From: Candidatus Omnitrophota bacterium
GTDB lineage: Bacteria; Omnitrophota; Omnitrophia; Omnitrophales; Danuiimicrobiaceae
Direction of reading: 5' to 3'
Length of the DNA: 24,799 nt
Assembly (NCBI GenBank): GCA_016206955.1
Contig: JACQQO010000124.1
Span: 1-24,799, forward strand
Numbering within the stretch: position 1 is the stretch's first letter; each line of letters begins with the position of its first letter. Positions 15,233-23,702 of this stretch are shown piece by piece. The notes beneath the pieces are model-generated. The model searched no databases. It was not told the origin of the DNA and was given only the letters and a program-made list of their open reading frames with translations. Made by a program: the position numbers and the translations under genes.

Positions 15233-15493
15233 ATGCCTAATAAGAAATCTGCAGCAAAAAGGATGAGAAGCGACGCCAAAAAGCGCCTGTGGAATCAATC
15301 GGCGCTTTCAGAACTTCATACGCGCTACCGAAATTTGGTGGAAGAAGTAAAATCAAGTCCTGAGAAAGCCAAAGAGCAAGCTCGAATTTTAATTTCCAAA
15401 TTCGACAAAGCCGTCTCGCACGGCATTATTCCCCACCGCCGCGCAGACCGCAAAAAAGCCCGCATCGGGAAACTTTTGAGTAAGAAAAGTTAA
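15233..15493 (+). CDS. rpsT: 30S ribosomal protein S20
   Basis: 86-residue basic protein starting MPNKKSAAKRMRSDAKKR, the typical S20 N-terminus, and containing the later conserved stretch KAVSHGIIPHRRADRKKARI. Length is normal for bacterial S20, a primary 16S rRNA-binding protein of the small subunit. The ATG has AGGGGA about seven bases upstream. It is the only clear plus-strand gene here, divergent from uvrC and convergent with holA; its TAA overlaps the holA TAA in a shared TTAA, and no terminator hairpin is visible between them. Confidence 0.98.
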   Translation: MPNKKSAAKRMRSDAKKRLWNQSALSELHTRYRNLVEEVKSSPEKAKEQARILISKFDKAVSHGIIPHRRADRKKARIGKLLSKKS

Positions 15494-16425
15494 GCCACTT
15501 CGGCGAAAAAAACTTCCATTGCAACGGTTTCATCACCGCTTCCCTTCTTCGAATTCCAATCGATCTGCCAGAGCCTTTTAAGCAATTTTTCTACCGCTTC
15601 AAGGTCAAAGCGTCTCGCTTGAGCCAAAAAGGAACTAAGCCGAAACGGCGGAATTTTAAGCGCACGGCTAATTTCATTCGGCCTTGTGCCGTGCTCAAGC
15701 ATCCTCTTAGCCTGCCAAATCCGCTTCAGCTGCCAGTGAATGAGCCCGACCATACTGGTCATATCTCCATTCACCTCGTAAAAAAAATGGAAAATTTTGA
15801 GCGCTTCGGTAATATTTTTCTTCGCCAGCGCCTCGGTTAAATCAAAGGGTTCATATTTCAAAAATTCATGGCATAAGCCGTTTACAGCTTCTTCATTAAT
15901 GGTAGAACCTTCGCAGTAAAGGATCAACTGATCGAGCACCATATCCATCAAGCGCAAGGAGGCCCCAAGCCGCTCCTCAAAGATTTGCCAAGCCTCCGGC
16001 GTAAACGTTTTTCCGGAGCGCTTTAACTTGTTTCTGATGGCGTTGAGGCCGTCTGAACCTCCCGCCTCCAAATGAACGTGTTTGCCAAACTGATCTGCCA
16101 ATTTCACCAAAGGATGGGAATTTGAAAGTTCATCCGCCTCAAAAATAAAATAGCTTTCTCCGCAAGGCTTAGAAGCATAAGTTTCGAAAGCTGCGTAATC
16201 ATTTTTTTTGATTCGGTCTGCTTGGAGGATCCAAAACACTTGAGCTCCGCCCATTAAGGAAGGCGTCGAAGCTTGAGTCAAAACGCTTTGCCAGTTTAAA
16301 TCGTCAGCGAAAATCCGGGATAGATTGGTAGGACGGAGATGGGCTGGGATGAGCTGATCCAGCAAAGTCTCGATCTTGGTACGCCTTGAAAATTCCTCGC
16401 CGGTGAATAGAAAAAGATTCACCAT
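15490..16425 (-). CDS. holA: DNA polymerase III subunit delta
   Basis: 311-residue clamp-loader subunit that opens the beta sliding clamp in the replisome. The N-terminus NLFLFTGEEFSRRTKIETLL matches the delta start (Y-L-G-x-E-x-x-L-like), without a functional Walker A motif, as expected for delta. The middle carries the SLMGGAQVFWIL strand-turn seen in the family and the C-terminal helical collar domain includes HWQLKRIWQAKRML and IPPFRLSSFLAQARRF. Length is close to the usual 330-340. Its ATG lies inside the end of lptE (7-base overlap). The lptE-holA adjacency also occurs in E. coli, which supports both calls. Confidence 0.93.
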   Translation of the reverse strand: MVNLFLFTGEEFSRRTKIETLLDQLIPAHLRPTNLSRIFADDLNWQSVLTQASTPSLMGGAQVFWILQADRIKKNDYAAFETYASKPCGESYFIFEADELSNSHPLVKLADQFGKHVHLEAGGSDGLNAIRNKLKRSGKTFTPEAWQIFEERLGASLRLMDMVLDQLILYCEGSTINEEAVNGLCHEFLKYEPFDLTEALAKKNITEALKIFHFFYEVNGDMTSMVGLIHWQLKRIWQAKRMLEHGTRPNEISRALKIPPFRLSSFLAQARRFDLEAVEKLLKRLWQIDWNSKKGSGDETVAMEVFFAEVA

Positions 16426-16937
16426 TCTTCTACGATTCGGTCCACCAAGCTTTTTGCCAGATCAAAAGTAGCACTGTTGGCCGCGATTCTTCGATTGGAA
16501 GTTGGGTTCCGGTTCACAAAAAATTCAGCACGCCCTGAAAAATTGGGCTGTTCCATAATCACATTTTTGGTACGCTGATCGGTGAGTTTAAATTTGACGA
16601 CCAGAAATAACCGGTATTCTTCGACGTCTTCCAACCGGTCAAAACGGAGTCCTTCCTGTTCGTAGGAGATGATGGCGCCTTCCAACACGGCATCTGCCTC
16701 TGACTCATCCACCACCCTTAAATTTCCGTCGAGAATGAATCGATCGATGAGGGCATTCGTGAGTTCAATTTCAAGGCCCGGCCGGTAGGCAAATTGCTCT
16801 TCAGGAGGAATTTCATTCTTAAAAGTTTTGACTGCGATGGTTTTGATGCCGCTCGGAAGTTTAATCTCCTGGGTGTAACCACAGCCCAAAAAAAAGCATA
16901 GGCAGGCCAAAACCGCCGTAAAGGAAAACCGCATCAT
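16419..16937 (-). CDS. lptE: LPS-assembly lipoprotein LptE-like
   Basis: 172-residue outer-membrane lipoprotein that in characterised systems plugs the LptD barrel and helps insert lipopolysaccharide. It has a hydrophobic signal ending FFLGCGYTQEIKLP, where Cys would be the lipidated residue; GCGY followed by a beta-strand and GIKTIAVKTFKN is typical of LptE. Later parts (AVLEGAIISYEQEG, YRLFLVVKFKLTDQ) fit the LptE sandwich. ATG 16937 is preferred because GGGGA lies eight bases upstream; GTG 16952 gives five more residues. It overlaps holA and follows the BamD-like gene by about 24 bases, an envelope-biogenesis cluster. No lptD is in the window. Confidence 0.87.
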   Translation of the reverse strand: MMRFSFTAVLACLCFFLGCGYTQEIKLPSGIKTIAVKTFKNEIPPEEQFAYRPGLEIELTNALIDRFILDGNLRVVDESEADAVLEGAIISYEQEGLRFDRLEDVEEYRLFLVVKFKLTDQRTKNVIMEQPNFSGRAEFFVNRNPTSNRRIAANSATFDLAKSLVDRIVEEW

Positions 16938-16961
16938 TCGATTGATCCCCACAAAAGGAAG

Positions 16962-19900
16962 CTACTTTTTTGGATAGTTTTCTAAAAACGAGATTTCTTG
17001 AACTAGAGAATCCCGTAATTGGGTTGTATTTTTGATTTCTTCACCCAAAACGTTCTGAAGAGAATCAGGTGCTTTTAAATGGCTCGCACGTTTTTCAAAC
17101 TCGGCTAATTTTTGGTCTAGCAATTTTTTCTGGCTTGAGACAATACGATGCTCCACTTCAACTAAACGCCTCAAAGCATCTTCGAGGTCACGGCGTCGTT
17201 TACTTAAATCCTCTTTTTGATCCAAAATCAACTTGCCGTCGGCAGGAAAAGAAGGAAGGATTTTTTCTCTGGCTTCGGTTTGATACCAATGAAGGAGTGC
17301 TTGATGAAAGGCTTCCTTTTCCCCTTGATATCTTTTTTCCCGCTCCATAATTTCAGACCTCATTTGAGTTAGCTTCGACTCAAGCTCGGTCTTATGTTCA
17401 TTTTCTTGAGCGGAAGATTCGCTAGCAGAGGGCAAAGTCTCGGGCCCGCCAGGAATAGAAGGAATAACCACCGGCGCAGGAGCTTCTTGAATTCGAGTAC
17501 GCTCGATCGCTGCACCTACTGTTTCAATTTTCTGGTTAATCTCACTCAGCGCTTTCTCCAAACGCTCAAATTCCTGTTTCTCGCGATTTAAACGCGCCTG
17601 AACAATAGCCTCTTGATCTTCTCCCCCTAACAGCTCACGGGCTTGAGTCAGTGAATAGTCAAGGCTATAAGGAAAACGTTCAATGAGCATACTTTGATAA
17701 GAAAAATTTGGAATTTGCTTGGCTTGTTTTATGAGCTCAGCTAAACGGCCCTGCATCTCCTCAATTTCTTTCGCCCGGCCTTGGATTAAAATACTTTGGA
17801 GTTCGATCTCTTCTTTAAGCTCGTTCACCGCCTTTAATTCTTCGGGAGCAAAATCCTCGCCGCCGGCTGCTTTTGATTTTGCTTCCTCTAATATTTCACG
17901 ATCGTGATTTGGAAGCCCAAATAAAAAGGCTTTTCCAAGTTTGTAAGCCCCCGTGGCTGGACTGAATACTTTTTTTGCACCTCGACTTAATTCGAAAGAA
18001 CCGCCTTGGGGACGAAGTAACGCTTCCAGTTGGTCCGTGCGCTTGGCATTTTCTCTTTGCCAATCTTCGATCTGATCGACTCGGCTTCTGATTTCCCGCT
18101 CCAGAAACTTAATCCGCTTTTTCAAAATGCGTGCTGCGCGCTCTTCGTCCTCACTGCCGCTCATCTCTTGCGGAAGGTCGAGTTGGGATTCAGCCGCGCC
18201 AAACGCTTTTCCAAGCGTATTTAACTTTTCCTGCTGGGCAATCCAGGAGAGGCTCAAAGCCGCTTTTTCCGTTTGCAGTTTCTTTAAGGTTTCCTCTAAA
18301 TCCGCTCCAGTTGCAATTAAGCCTTCTACTAACTCCAAATTTTTTCTACCTGATTCAAGAACAAGCGTTTTAATAAATGCATCCCCATATTGAGACTGAT
18401 ATTCTTTTTTCAGATTTTCGAAGGCTTGAAGTGATTCATCCAATTGCGAACGCTGCTGGGCAATTGATTTTTCACTTTCTTTCAACTCAACCGGAAGCAA
18501 TCCTTCGAAAAGCGGCGTTTTTTGTGCCACTTCAAATTCCTGAGCATCCAATTCGGCAATTTGACGAACGACGTCGGTCAATTCTGTTTCTCGCATCTTC
18601 CGCATTTCTTGTATTTTGGCTCTCTCCCGTTCAAGCTTCACCCATTCTTTGTCATCATATTGAATCAACTTTTCTCGAGAGGGCGCTTGTGGTTTCCCGA
18701 CAAAAGGAATCCAGTCAAGCCAAGGAGATTTCTCCGGTTTCAGCTCAAATCTAAGCGACCTGATTGTCTGACGTTCTTGGATCAGTTCGTCTTGCTCTTT
18801 CTTAAGGGACGCTTCCCATTTCTGGAACACTGCTTCAAGCTCAGGAGAGGGACTGTCTCGGAATGATTTCTTCCGTTTCGCAAAAGCCTTGAATTTCTCT
18901 TTGAGATTCTTCTCTCGATTACGTAACGCTTGCTTTCTGGTACGGAACTTTTCCTCGGTTTCTTCATGAAGCCGTTTCTGGGCTAAGGTTAAAGTGGCAA
19001 GTTCTGCCTGAAGCTGGCTCCGAAGCGGAGCGGTATCTTGTATGCCCTGTGCATCAGTGCCCTTGCGTTTACTTTCCTCATCAAGCGCTTCAAACATAGA
19101 ACGCACCTCGGCCATCCTGCGAACAATTTCCGCTTCGCCCTTTTGTTTGGCAAGCGCAGGCTGATTCAAAGTTCCAATCCGCTCGGCAGCTTTTTTCCCG
19201 AAAGCGGTTTCGGAATAGCGACTGGCGACATCTTCATAGTAAATGAAAGCACTTTCAATAAAGCCTTGCTTTTCGTAATAAAACCCAATCCGATAATTCT
19301 TTTCGGCATCCTGCTCATCCAACTGTTGCTTCAAAACTCGGGCGCGCTCGGCAAGCGTATTGGTTTGATATTGTTGAATAAACTCCTTCAAATGAGTTGA
19401 GGCTTGACTAAGCGCTGTTTGATCTCGATTGGAATTCTGGGAAAACTCATAGGAAGTTTCTGCCAGTTGATAATGGGCCTCATCAACGAGTGAACTCGTG
19501 GGGTAGTTCTCGATCAAAGTTTCAAATGTTTTTACGGCTTCTTCAAAATTTCCCATTCGCCGGAAGGCAATCCCCAAAGCAAGTTGTGCTCGATCTCCAT
19601 AAGGCCCATAAGGCGAATGTTCGATGATAAAACGGAAGATGTCTGCCGCCTTCGAAAGAACGGGGATAATGGCAACGCCCATCACTTTTTCTTTTTCGCC
19701 GGCGAGAAATTGATTTCCGATTTCGAAGAGATGTTCTACGGCTTGATCAATGCGTTCGCTGCGCGGGAACTCGTGGATCAATTTTTGGAATTCGCGCGAC
19801 GCTCGGAGCGGCTTATCCCTTTCTTCAAAAAAAGTTGCGACCAAAAACTGCGCTTCGGGAGCATAAGCGGATTGCGGATATTGATGAACCACTCGTCGCA

Positions 19901-20378
19901 ATGTCTGAACTGCCTCTTCAACTTTTCCGCTTTCGCGTAACTTCAGAGCATATTGGTATTGCTCTTCGGCACTTTTCTGAGCCAATTCTGCGGTTTGTGG
20001 GCTTAAAAATCTCCCCTCTGCGGGAGACCACACCCAATAAGGCTGTGAGGCTGGCTGTGGACTTGAAGTTTCTTGTTTGGGAGTTTTCTTCCGGAGGAAA
20101 AGAATACGTTCCAAAAATTCTTTTGTCGTTTCGACCGCACCGAGCATACCGCCGACGCTACTTTTGAGAAAAGAAGGATTGGCCTCAGGTTGCGCAGCTT
20201 GAAGTTTCTCGCTGACAAACTCATCGCCTATTTTTTTTGCCACTTCTCTCTGTTTTTCTTTAGCTTCTGAAACTTCAGATGGGCTTTCGGGTGGAGACCA
20301 AATCCAATGAGCTCTGCCAGTGGGTATAAAACTGACTGCAACCACAACCAATAAAAAAACGAAACGCTTTATTTGCAT
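16962..20378 (-). CDS. BamD-like TPR protein fused to a very long coiled coil
   Basis: 1138 residues from ATG 20378 (TTG 20387 adds three). Signal peptide about 1-23 (PTGRA-HW), then a WIWSPPESP motif at 25-33 and a related YWVWSPAEG motif at 114-122. Residues about 137-400 are BamD/YfiO-type TPRs: YALKLRESGKVEEAVQTLRR, PQSAYAPEAQFLVATFFEER and a YPTSSLVDEAHYQLAE repeat. From about 405 to the end the protein is almost entirely Glu/Lys/Gln/Leu-rich coiled coil with no catalytic motif. BamD proteins are normally about 250-300 residues and assist beta-barrel insertion. No lipobox Cys is present at the signal end. It precedes lptE and holA with its own strong promoter. Either an expanded BamD or a periplasm-spanning scaffold. 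Confidence 0.8.
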   Translation of the reverse strand: MQIKRFVFLLVVVAVSFIPTGRAHWIWSPPESPSEVSEAKEKQREVAKKIGDEFVSEKLQAAQPEANPSFLKSSVGGMLGAVETTKEFLERILFLRKKTPKQETSSPQPASQPYWVWSPAEGRFLSPQTAELAQKSAEEQYQYALKLRESGKVEEAVQTLRRVVHQYPQSAYAPEAQFLVATFFEERDKPLRASREFQKLIHEFPRSERIDQAVEHLFEIGNQFLAGEKEKVMGVAIIPVLSKAADIFRFIIEHSPYGPYGDRAQLALGIAFRRMGNFEEAVKTFETLIENYPTSSLVDEAHYQLAETSYEFSQNSNRDQTALSQASTHLKEFIQQYQTNTLAERARVLKQQLDEQDAEKNYRIGFYYEKQGFIESAFIYYEDVASRYSETAFGKKAAERIGTLNQPALAKQKGEAEIVRRMAEVRSMFEALDEESKRKGTDAQGIQDTAPLRSQLQAELATLTLAQKRLHEETEEKFRTRKQALRNREKNLKEKFKAFAKRKKSFRDSPSPELEAVFQKWEASLKKEQDELIQERQTIRSLRFELKPEKSPWLDWIPFVGKPQAPSREKLIQYDDKEWVKLERERAKIQEMRKMRETELTDVVRQIAELDAQEFEVAQKTPLFEGLLPVELKESEKSIAQQRSQLDESLQAFENLKKEYQSQYGDAFIKTLVLESGRKNLELVEGLIATGADLEETLKKLQTEKAALSLSWIAQQEKLNTLGKAFGAAESQLDLPQEMSGSEDEERAARILKKRIKFLEREIRSRVDQIEDWQRENAKRTDQLEALLRPQGGSFELSRGAKKVFSPATGAYKLGKAFLFGLPNHDREILEEAKSKAAGGEDFAPEELKAVNELKEEIELQSILIQGRAKEIEEMQGRLAELIKQAKQIPNFSYQSMLIERFPYSLDYSLTQARELLGGEDQEAIVQARLNREKQEFERLEKALSEINQKIETVGAAIERTRIQEAPAPVVIPSIPGGPETLPSASESSAQENEHKTELESKLTQMRSEIMEREKRYQGEKEAFHQALLHWYQTEAREKILPSFPADGKLILDQKEDLSKRRRDLEDALRRLVEVEHRIVSSQKKLLDQKLAEFEKRASHLKAPDSLQNVLGEEIKNTTQLRDSLVQEISFLENYPKK

Positions 20379-20452
20379 CCGAATCAAGGGTGGGATTTAT
20401 AACCTCTTCTTTCTTAAGGACTTAGAAGAAACATCCTTTCAATATTTTTGTT

Positions 20453-20480
20453 AATATATCACAGATAATACAAATGTCAA
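20453..20480 (-). promoter_or_regulatory. Sigma70-like promoter of the BamD-like/lptE/holA unit
   Basis: -35 TTGACA (20480-20475, perfect), 16-base spacer, -10 TATATT (20458-20453, five of six). The -35 overlaps the TGA stop of comEC. Transcription should begin near 20446, leaving a leader of about 68 bases before ATG 20378, in which I see no strong Shine-Dalgarno sequence. Confidence 0.75.
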
Positions 20481-22915
20481 TGCTTGCCATCCTCGGCTTT
20501 ATAAGTCCATTGACCATAGTGGGATCGGTAGAATTCAATTGCCCCTTTTTCCTCGATAAAGAGGCAAACGCCATTCGACAAAGTTTCAAGTTGTTGCCGG
20601 AAATGAGATATTTCGCCTCGCTGATTTGAAACAATAAAACGCGGAGAGAGCCGCTCAAGAAAAGCTTTTTCCTCCTCCGACATCTCAAACTCATGATGGG
20701 GAAGAAAAAGAAATTGATAATCCCAATCAGAAGCTTGGGATAAAATCCGAAACGTTTCGGCCTTCACTGAAGCAATATACAGTATCTGATTCGCCCCTTC
20801 GTGTACAGCAAAAGCAAGAATTTCTCCGCCGGAAATTGCTAAAATTTTGATGTAAACTTTCGAATCCGAACCGAATTGAATGTGGTCACCCTCGGATAGA
20901 AAATTGATTTTGAGGCGTTTCCCATTTTCACCAATATATTTATCCCACGAGGCGGTTTTTCTCGATTCGGGCGGAAACCAAAGATGCCTCAAACGAACAT
21001 GAGCCCGAAGTGTCCGAAAACCGCTTGCATTCGGTCCATTTACCTTAGTGAATAAAAGACTGTCGAGCTTCTGAATACCGGAAGCCATCAAAAACGGACG
21101 TAAAACCCAATAGGCTTGATCACTCGGAAAATGGCGGCCGGTATTAATCAAACAATTCGCGCCGTTGGAAAAGGAAAAAAAAGCCGAATCATTTTTACCC
21201 AAATCAAAAAAAACAAGGCGCGACGTTGGAACACCCATTCCAGACAAAAACAAACCCATGATGAGGAGCAGCCCTGCCAAGCACGCGGAACGTATCCATC
21301 TGAATACGGGACGAACGGGTAAAAAAATCCAAGCAAGCAAAAAACCGTAATAAAAAAGAAAGAACTGCCATGAAGGAGAAGGAAGATAAAAATAACCGAA
21401 TGGAATCTTTGCCAGGAAACCAATCAGCCAAAGTTCAAACTGAAAAAAAATAAGGGGGATCAAAGCAAGCCAGTGCGCTAGGGGAGAAAAAAATAAATCG
21501 ACTAACAGTACAATCAGGGTTGAAGCGATACCGATGGTGCAAACGGGTATTGCAATCACATTCGCCAAAAAACCGATCAATGAAAAGAGATTGAAATACC
21601 ACACCAGAATCGGGAACATCCCGACCGTTGCCGCCAAAGAAGCCAGAAATGTCTGCCTCACAGACCGCTTTAAGCTCTTTACGATTCTGGAACATTTCCC
21701 CTGGCGCTTGAAGGCAAGAAAAGATTCTATCCCTTCTTCAGGAGTCAATAAGTCAGCTGCTGGTTCGAACTTAGGAAGCAGAAAAATGAGGGAAGCCACC
21801 GCGACAAAAGAAAGTTGAAAGGAAGCTGAAAATAGAGCTCTTGGGTTCACCGCCAATAACACAAAAAATGCGAAGAAAAAAGCGCTTCTAATGTTCCGTT
21901 CTTCGCCCAAAAGGAAACCGAGAAACACCGCTATCCCCATGATGCCGGCCCGCAGGACTGGGATATTCGCACCGGCCAATGCGGTATAAAACGTAATGAA
22001 GCAGATAGTGAGGAGAAGGGTGATTGCTCTTGGAACCCGAAAGAACCCAATCAAAAAATAAAAAAGGCCTGCAACCAATGAAATATGAAGCCCGCTGATT
22101 GCAAGCAGATGCGCAGTTCCGGTTTTGATGAATGCATCTTTAATTTCCCGCGGAATATTTTTTCTGAAGCCCAAAATCAGGGCGCTTGCCAATTCATGGT
22201 AAGGATTGGGAAATAATGTTGCGAAACGTTCTTTAAGCAATACGCGAAAACGACCGACAGCTGAAAAAAGCCGGCCGCCTTCACCTTCGGTTCTGTGGGT
22301 TACAGAAAAGCGTCCGATCCCCCGAAAAATTTTGGTGATGCCGCTCCGGGCTAAATATTGAGCATAATCAAATGAATGAGGGTTTCGGTTTTTTCGCGGT
22401 GTTTCCAGTCTGCCGCGCAGCCTCATTCGATCTCCTAAATGTACGGAAGCTTGCGGATTATGAAGAAAGACTTGCACTTTGCCTTCTGTTTCATAAAAAG
22501 ACCCTTCCCGAAAAAAATTCTGGGCGTCGAGAACAAATGAAACCGTTTTTTTCTTTCCTTTGACCACAATTTCGGGCGTCGTCGCCACGGTCCCTTCAAG
22601 CGTGAGAAAACCTTCGAAACCCACATGGGAAATATGATGTTCGGCCACGCTTTGGTCATTCATTCCAAACAAAATCCCAAAGAGGGTAAACACCAAAACA
22701 CCCAAAAGAAGAAAGAAACGTTTCCGAACGACAAGAGCCAAGGTGATCACCCCTAAACCAGCGGCTAGCGAAATTATATGAACCGGAATGGAGAAGCGAT
22801 TGGCCATCCAAATTCCAATTGCAAAGACTGTAGATAGAAAAAAGAGGGGCGGGACCTGTAGGATGCGTCTATCAGGAACTGGATTCGAAGTGGGAACGGC
22901 GGATGAATTCCACAT
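20477..22915 (-). CDS. comEC: ComEC/Rec2-family DNA-uptake channel protein with degenerate C-terminal MBL domain
   Basis: 812-residue polytopic membrane protein. Order: two or three N-terminal helices (about 22-90), OB-fold-like DUF4131 region (about 100-200), Competence domain with HLLAISGLHISLVAG (269-283) and many helices to about 560, then a metallo-beta-lactamase-like domain (566-812). ComEC transports single-stranded DNA into the cytoplasm. In the last domain the expected FDVGQGDS reads FDLGKNDS (570-577), LIDTG reads LINTG (589-593), and the HxHxDH metal motif is replaced by TKVNGPNASG (623-632); only LPHHEF (738-743) keeps paired His. The nuclease is therefore probably inactive. ATG 22915 has no clear ribosome site. 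Upstream gspA/gspB-like genes run the same way. Confidence 0.92.
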   Translation of the reverse strand: MWNSSAVPTSNPVPDRRILQVPPLFFLSTVFAIGIWMANRFSIPVHIISLAAGLGVITLALVVRKRFFLLLGVLVFTLFGILFGMNDQSVAEHHISHVGFEGFLTLEGTVATTPEIVVKGKKKTVSFVLDAQNFFREGSFYETEGKVQVFLHNPQASVHLGDRMRLRGRLETPRKNRNPHSFDYAQYLARSGITKIFRGIGRFSVTHRTEGEGGRLFSAVGRFRVLLKERFATLFPNPYHELASALILGFRKNIPREIKDAFIKTGTAHLLAISGLHISLVAGLFYFLIGFFRVPRAITLLLTICFITFYTALAGANIPVLRAGIMGIAVFLGFLLGEERNIRSAFFFAFFVLLAVNPRALFSASFQLSFVAVASLIFLLPKFEPAADLLTPEEGIESFLAFKRQGKCSRIVKSLKRSVRQTFLASLAATVGMFPILVWYFNLFSLIGFLANVIAIPVCTIGIASTLIVLLVDLFFSPLAHWLALIPLIFFQFELWLIGFLAKIPFGYFYLPSPSWQFFLFYYGFLLAWIFLPVRPVFRWIRSACLAGLLLIMGLFLSGMGVPTSRLVFFDLGKNDSAFFSFSNGANCLINTGRHFPSDQAYWVLRPFLMASGIQKLDSLLFTKVNGPNASGFRTLRAHVRLRHLWFPPESRKTASWDKYIGENGKRLKINFLSEGDHIQFGSDSKVYIKILAISGGEILAFAVHEGANQILYIASVKAETFRILSQASDWDYQFLFLPHHEFEMSEEEKAFLERLSPRFIVSNQRGEISHFRQQLETLSNGVCLFIEEKGAIEFYRSHYGQWTYKAEDGKH

Positions 22916-22994
22916 AAAAGAAATGATCTTTTTTCTTTTGAAGGTAACGGATGCAAAATATCAAAAATAAAATGAGCGCAAGAAGAACAATCAT
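22872..22994 (-). CDS. Possible 40-residue single-helix membrane peptide upstream of comEC
   Basis: ATG 22994 opens a frame starting MIVLLALILFLIFCIRYLQ followed by basic Lys/Arg residues, giving one convincing hydrophobic helix with a positive cytoplasmic flank. It overlaps the comEC start by 44 bases in another frame. No Shine-Dalgarno sequence is visible, and the segment could be chance in an A+T-rich leader. If real, its translation could couple to comEC. Confidence 0.25.
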   Translation of the reverse strand: MIVLLALILFLIFCIRYLQKKKDHFFYVEFIRRSHFESSS

Positions 22995-23087
22995 TCTATT
23001 TTGATAATAGAGAGTCTTCTCGACTGACACGTTTTTTAGATTGTTTAAACTGCGGGAAGGAAGGGATGGAAATTAGAAAAAATAATG

Positions 23088-23098
23088 AGACTAAGTCT
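23088..23098 (-). terminator. Weak hairpin plus T-run at the end of the GspB-like gene
   Basis: AGAC-TTA-GTCT overlaps the TAG stop codon and is followed on the transcribed strand by CATTATTTTTTC. The stem is only four pairs, so termination would be partial at best. It separates gspA/gspB from comEC by 175 bases. Confidence 0.25.
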
Positions 23099-23702
23099 TA
23101 AGTTTGATTTCTCCTGCTCTTGTTTCAAGAACCACTTCTTGATCTAAAATCTCCTTTACGAACGCACCGTCAATGTAATCCCCTTTTTCAACAATCGTGC
23201 CATTAACGATCGCGTAGCGACTTTCGCCCGAGACAGAAACGCCGGATAACTGAAATGGCAAGCTGACGGCTCCGCCGCCGCTATCGACATGAAAAGGAGA
23301 TGCTTTTCTAATCGCTCCAACTTGAAATACATTGCCACTTTGAGCGGGACGCCAAACGAGCGAAAGATTGTTCCCGAGCGTCGGCCATCTGGGAAGCAAA
23401 AATAAAACGAAAAAAGTGAGAACCCCAACCCCAGATAAAATCAAAACTTCCCGAAATTGGAGTTCTAAAAACCAAACAGGGGGATTGGAAACGGCCCTTA
23501 CTGGTACATTTGGAATGATTCTTTCTGGCTCAATCTGATGAACTTCCGGCTCAATTTTAGGGACTTCACTAAGCCCCAAATCCTGAGTTTGTGGAACCAC
23601 CAACGGCTCGTCAATCAAGGCAACACTTTCTTGTGAAGCTCTTTTTGCTTTTAATTCGCGCTCTCTTTCTGCTCTTCTAAGTGCATCTGTAATAATACTC
23701 AT
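23091..23702 (-). CDS. GspB-like (type II secretion protein B) membrane protein
   Basis: 203 residues. The N-terminus MSIITDALRRAERERELKAK is the amphipathic, highly charged cytoplasmic start typical of GspB-like proteins. A Pro/Glu-rich linker (32-75), one membrane helix (about 84-104) and a periplasmic T2SSB domain (about 148-203) follow, the last with YAIVNGTIVEKGDYIDG then KEILDQEVVLETRAGEIKL. In Aeromonas ExeB/GspB works with ExeA to help place the secretin in the cell wall and outer membrane. It overlaps the ATPase gene by four bases (ATGA). No other type II secretion or type IV pilus gene lies in the window. Confidence 0.85.
   Translation of the reverse strand: MSIITDALRRAERERELKAKRASQESVALIDEPLVVPQTQDLGLSEVPKIEPEVHQIEPERIIPNVPVRAVSNPPVWFLELQFREVLILSGVGVLTFFVLFLLPRWPTLGNNLSLVWRPAQSGNVFQVGAIRKASPFHVDSGGGAVSLPFQLSGVSVSGESRYAIVNGTIVEKGDYIDGAFVKEILDQEVVLETRAGEIKLKT

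Noticed and set aside
15164..15298. Upstream extension of the uvrC frame to 15298
   Set aside because: It would overlap the start of rpsT and encodes sequence unlike any UvrC N-terminus.
18377..18866. Plus-strand frames of 114-125 codons
   Set aside because: Antisense to the coiled-coil gene; such frames are common opposite Glu/Lys-rich coding sequence.
23006..23037. Hairpin-like AGTC/GACT followed by a T-run on the plus strand
   Set aside because: Only four base pairs, a gap before the T-run, and no plus-strand gene upstream.
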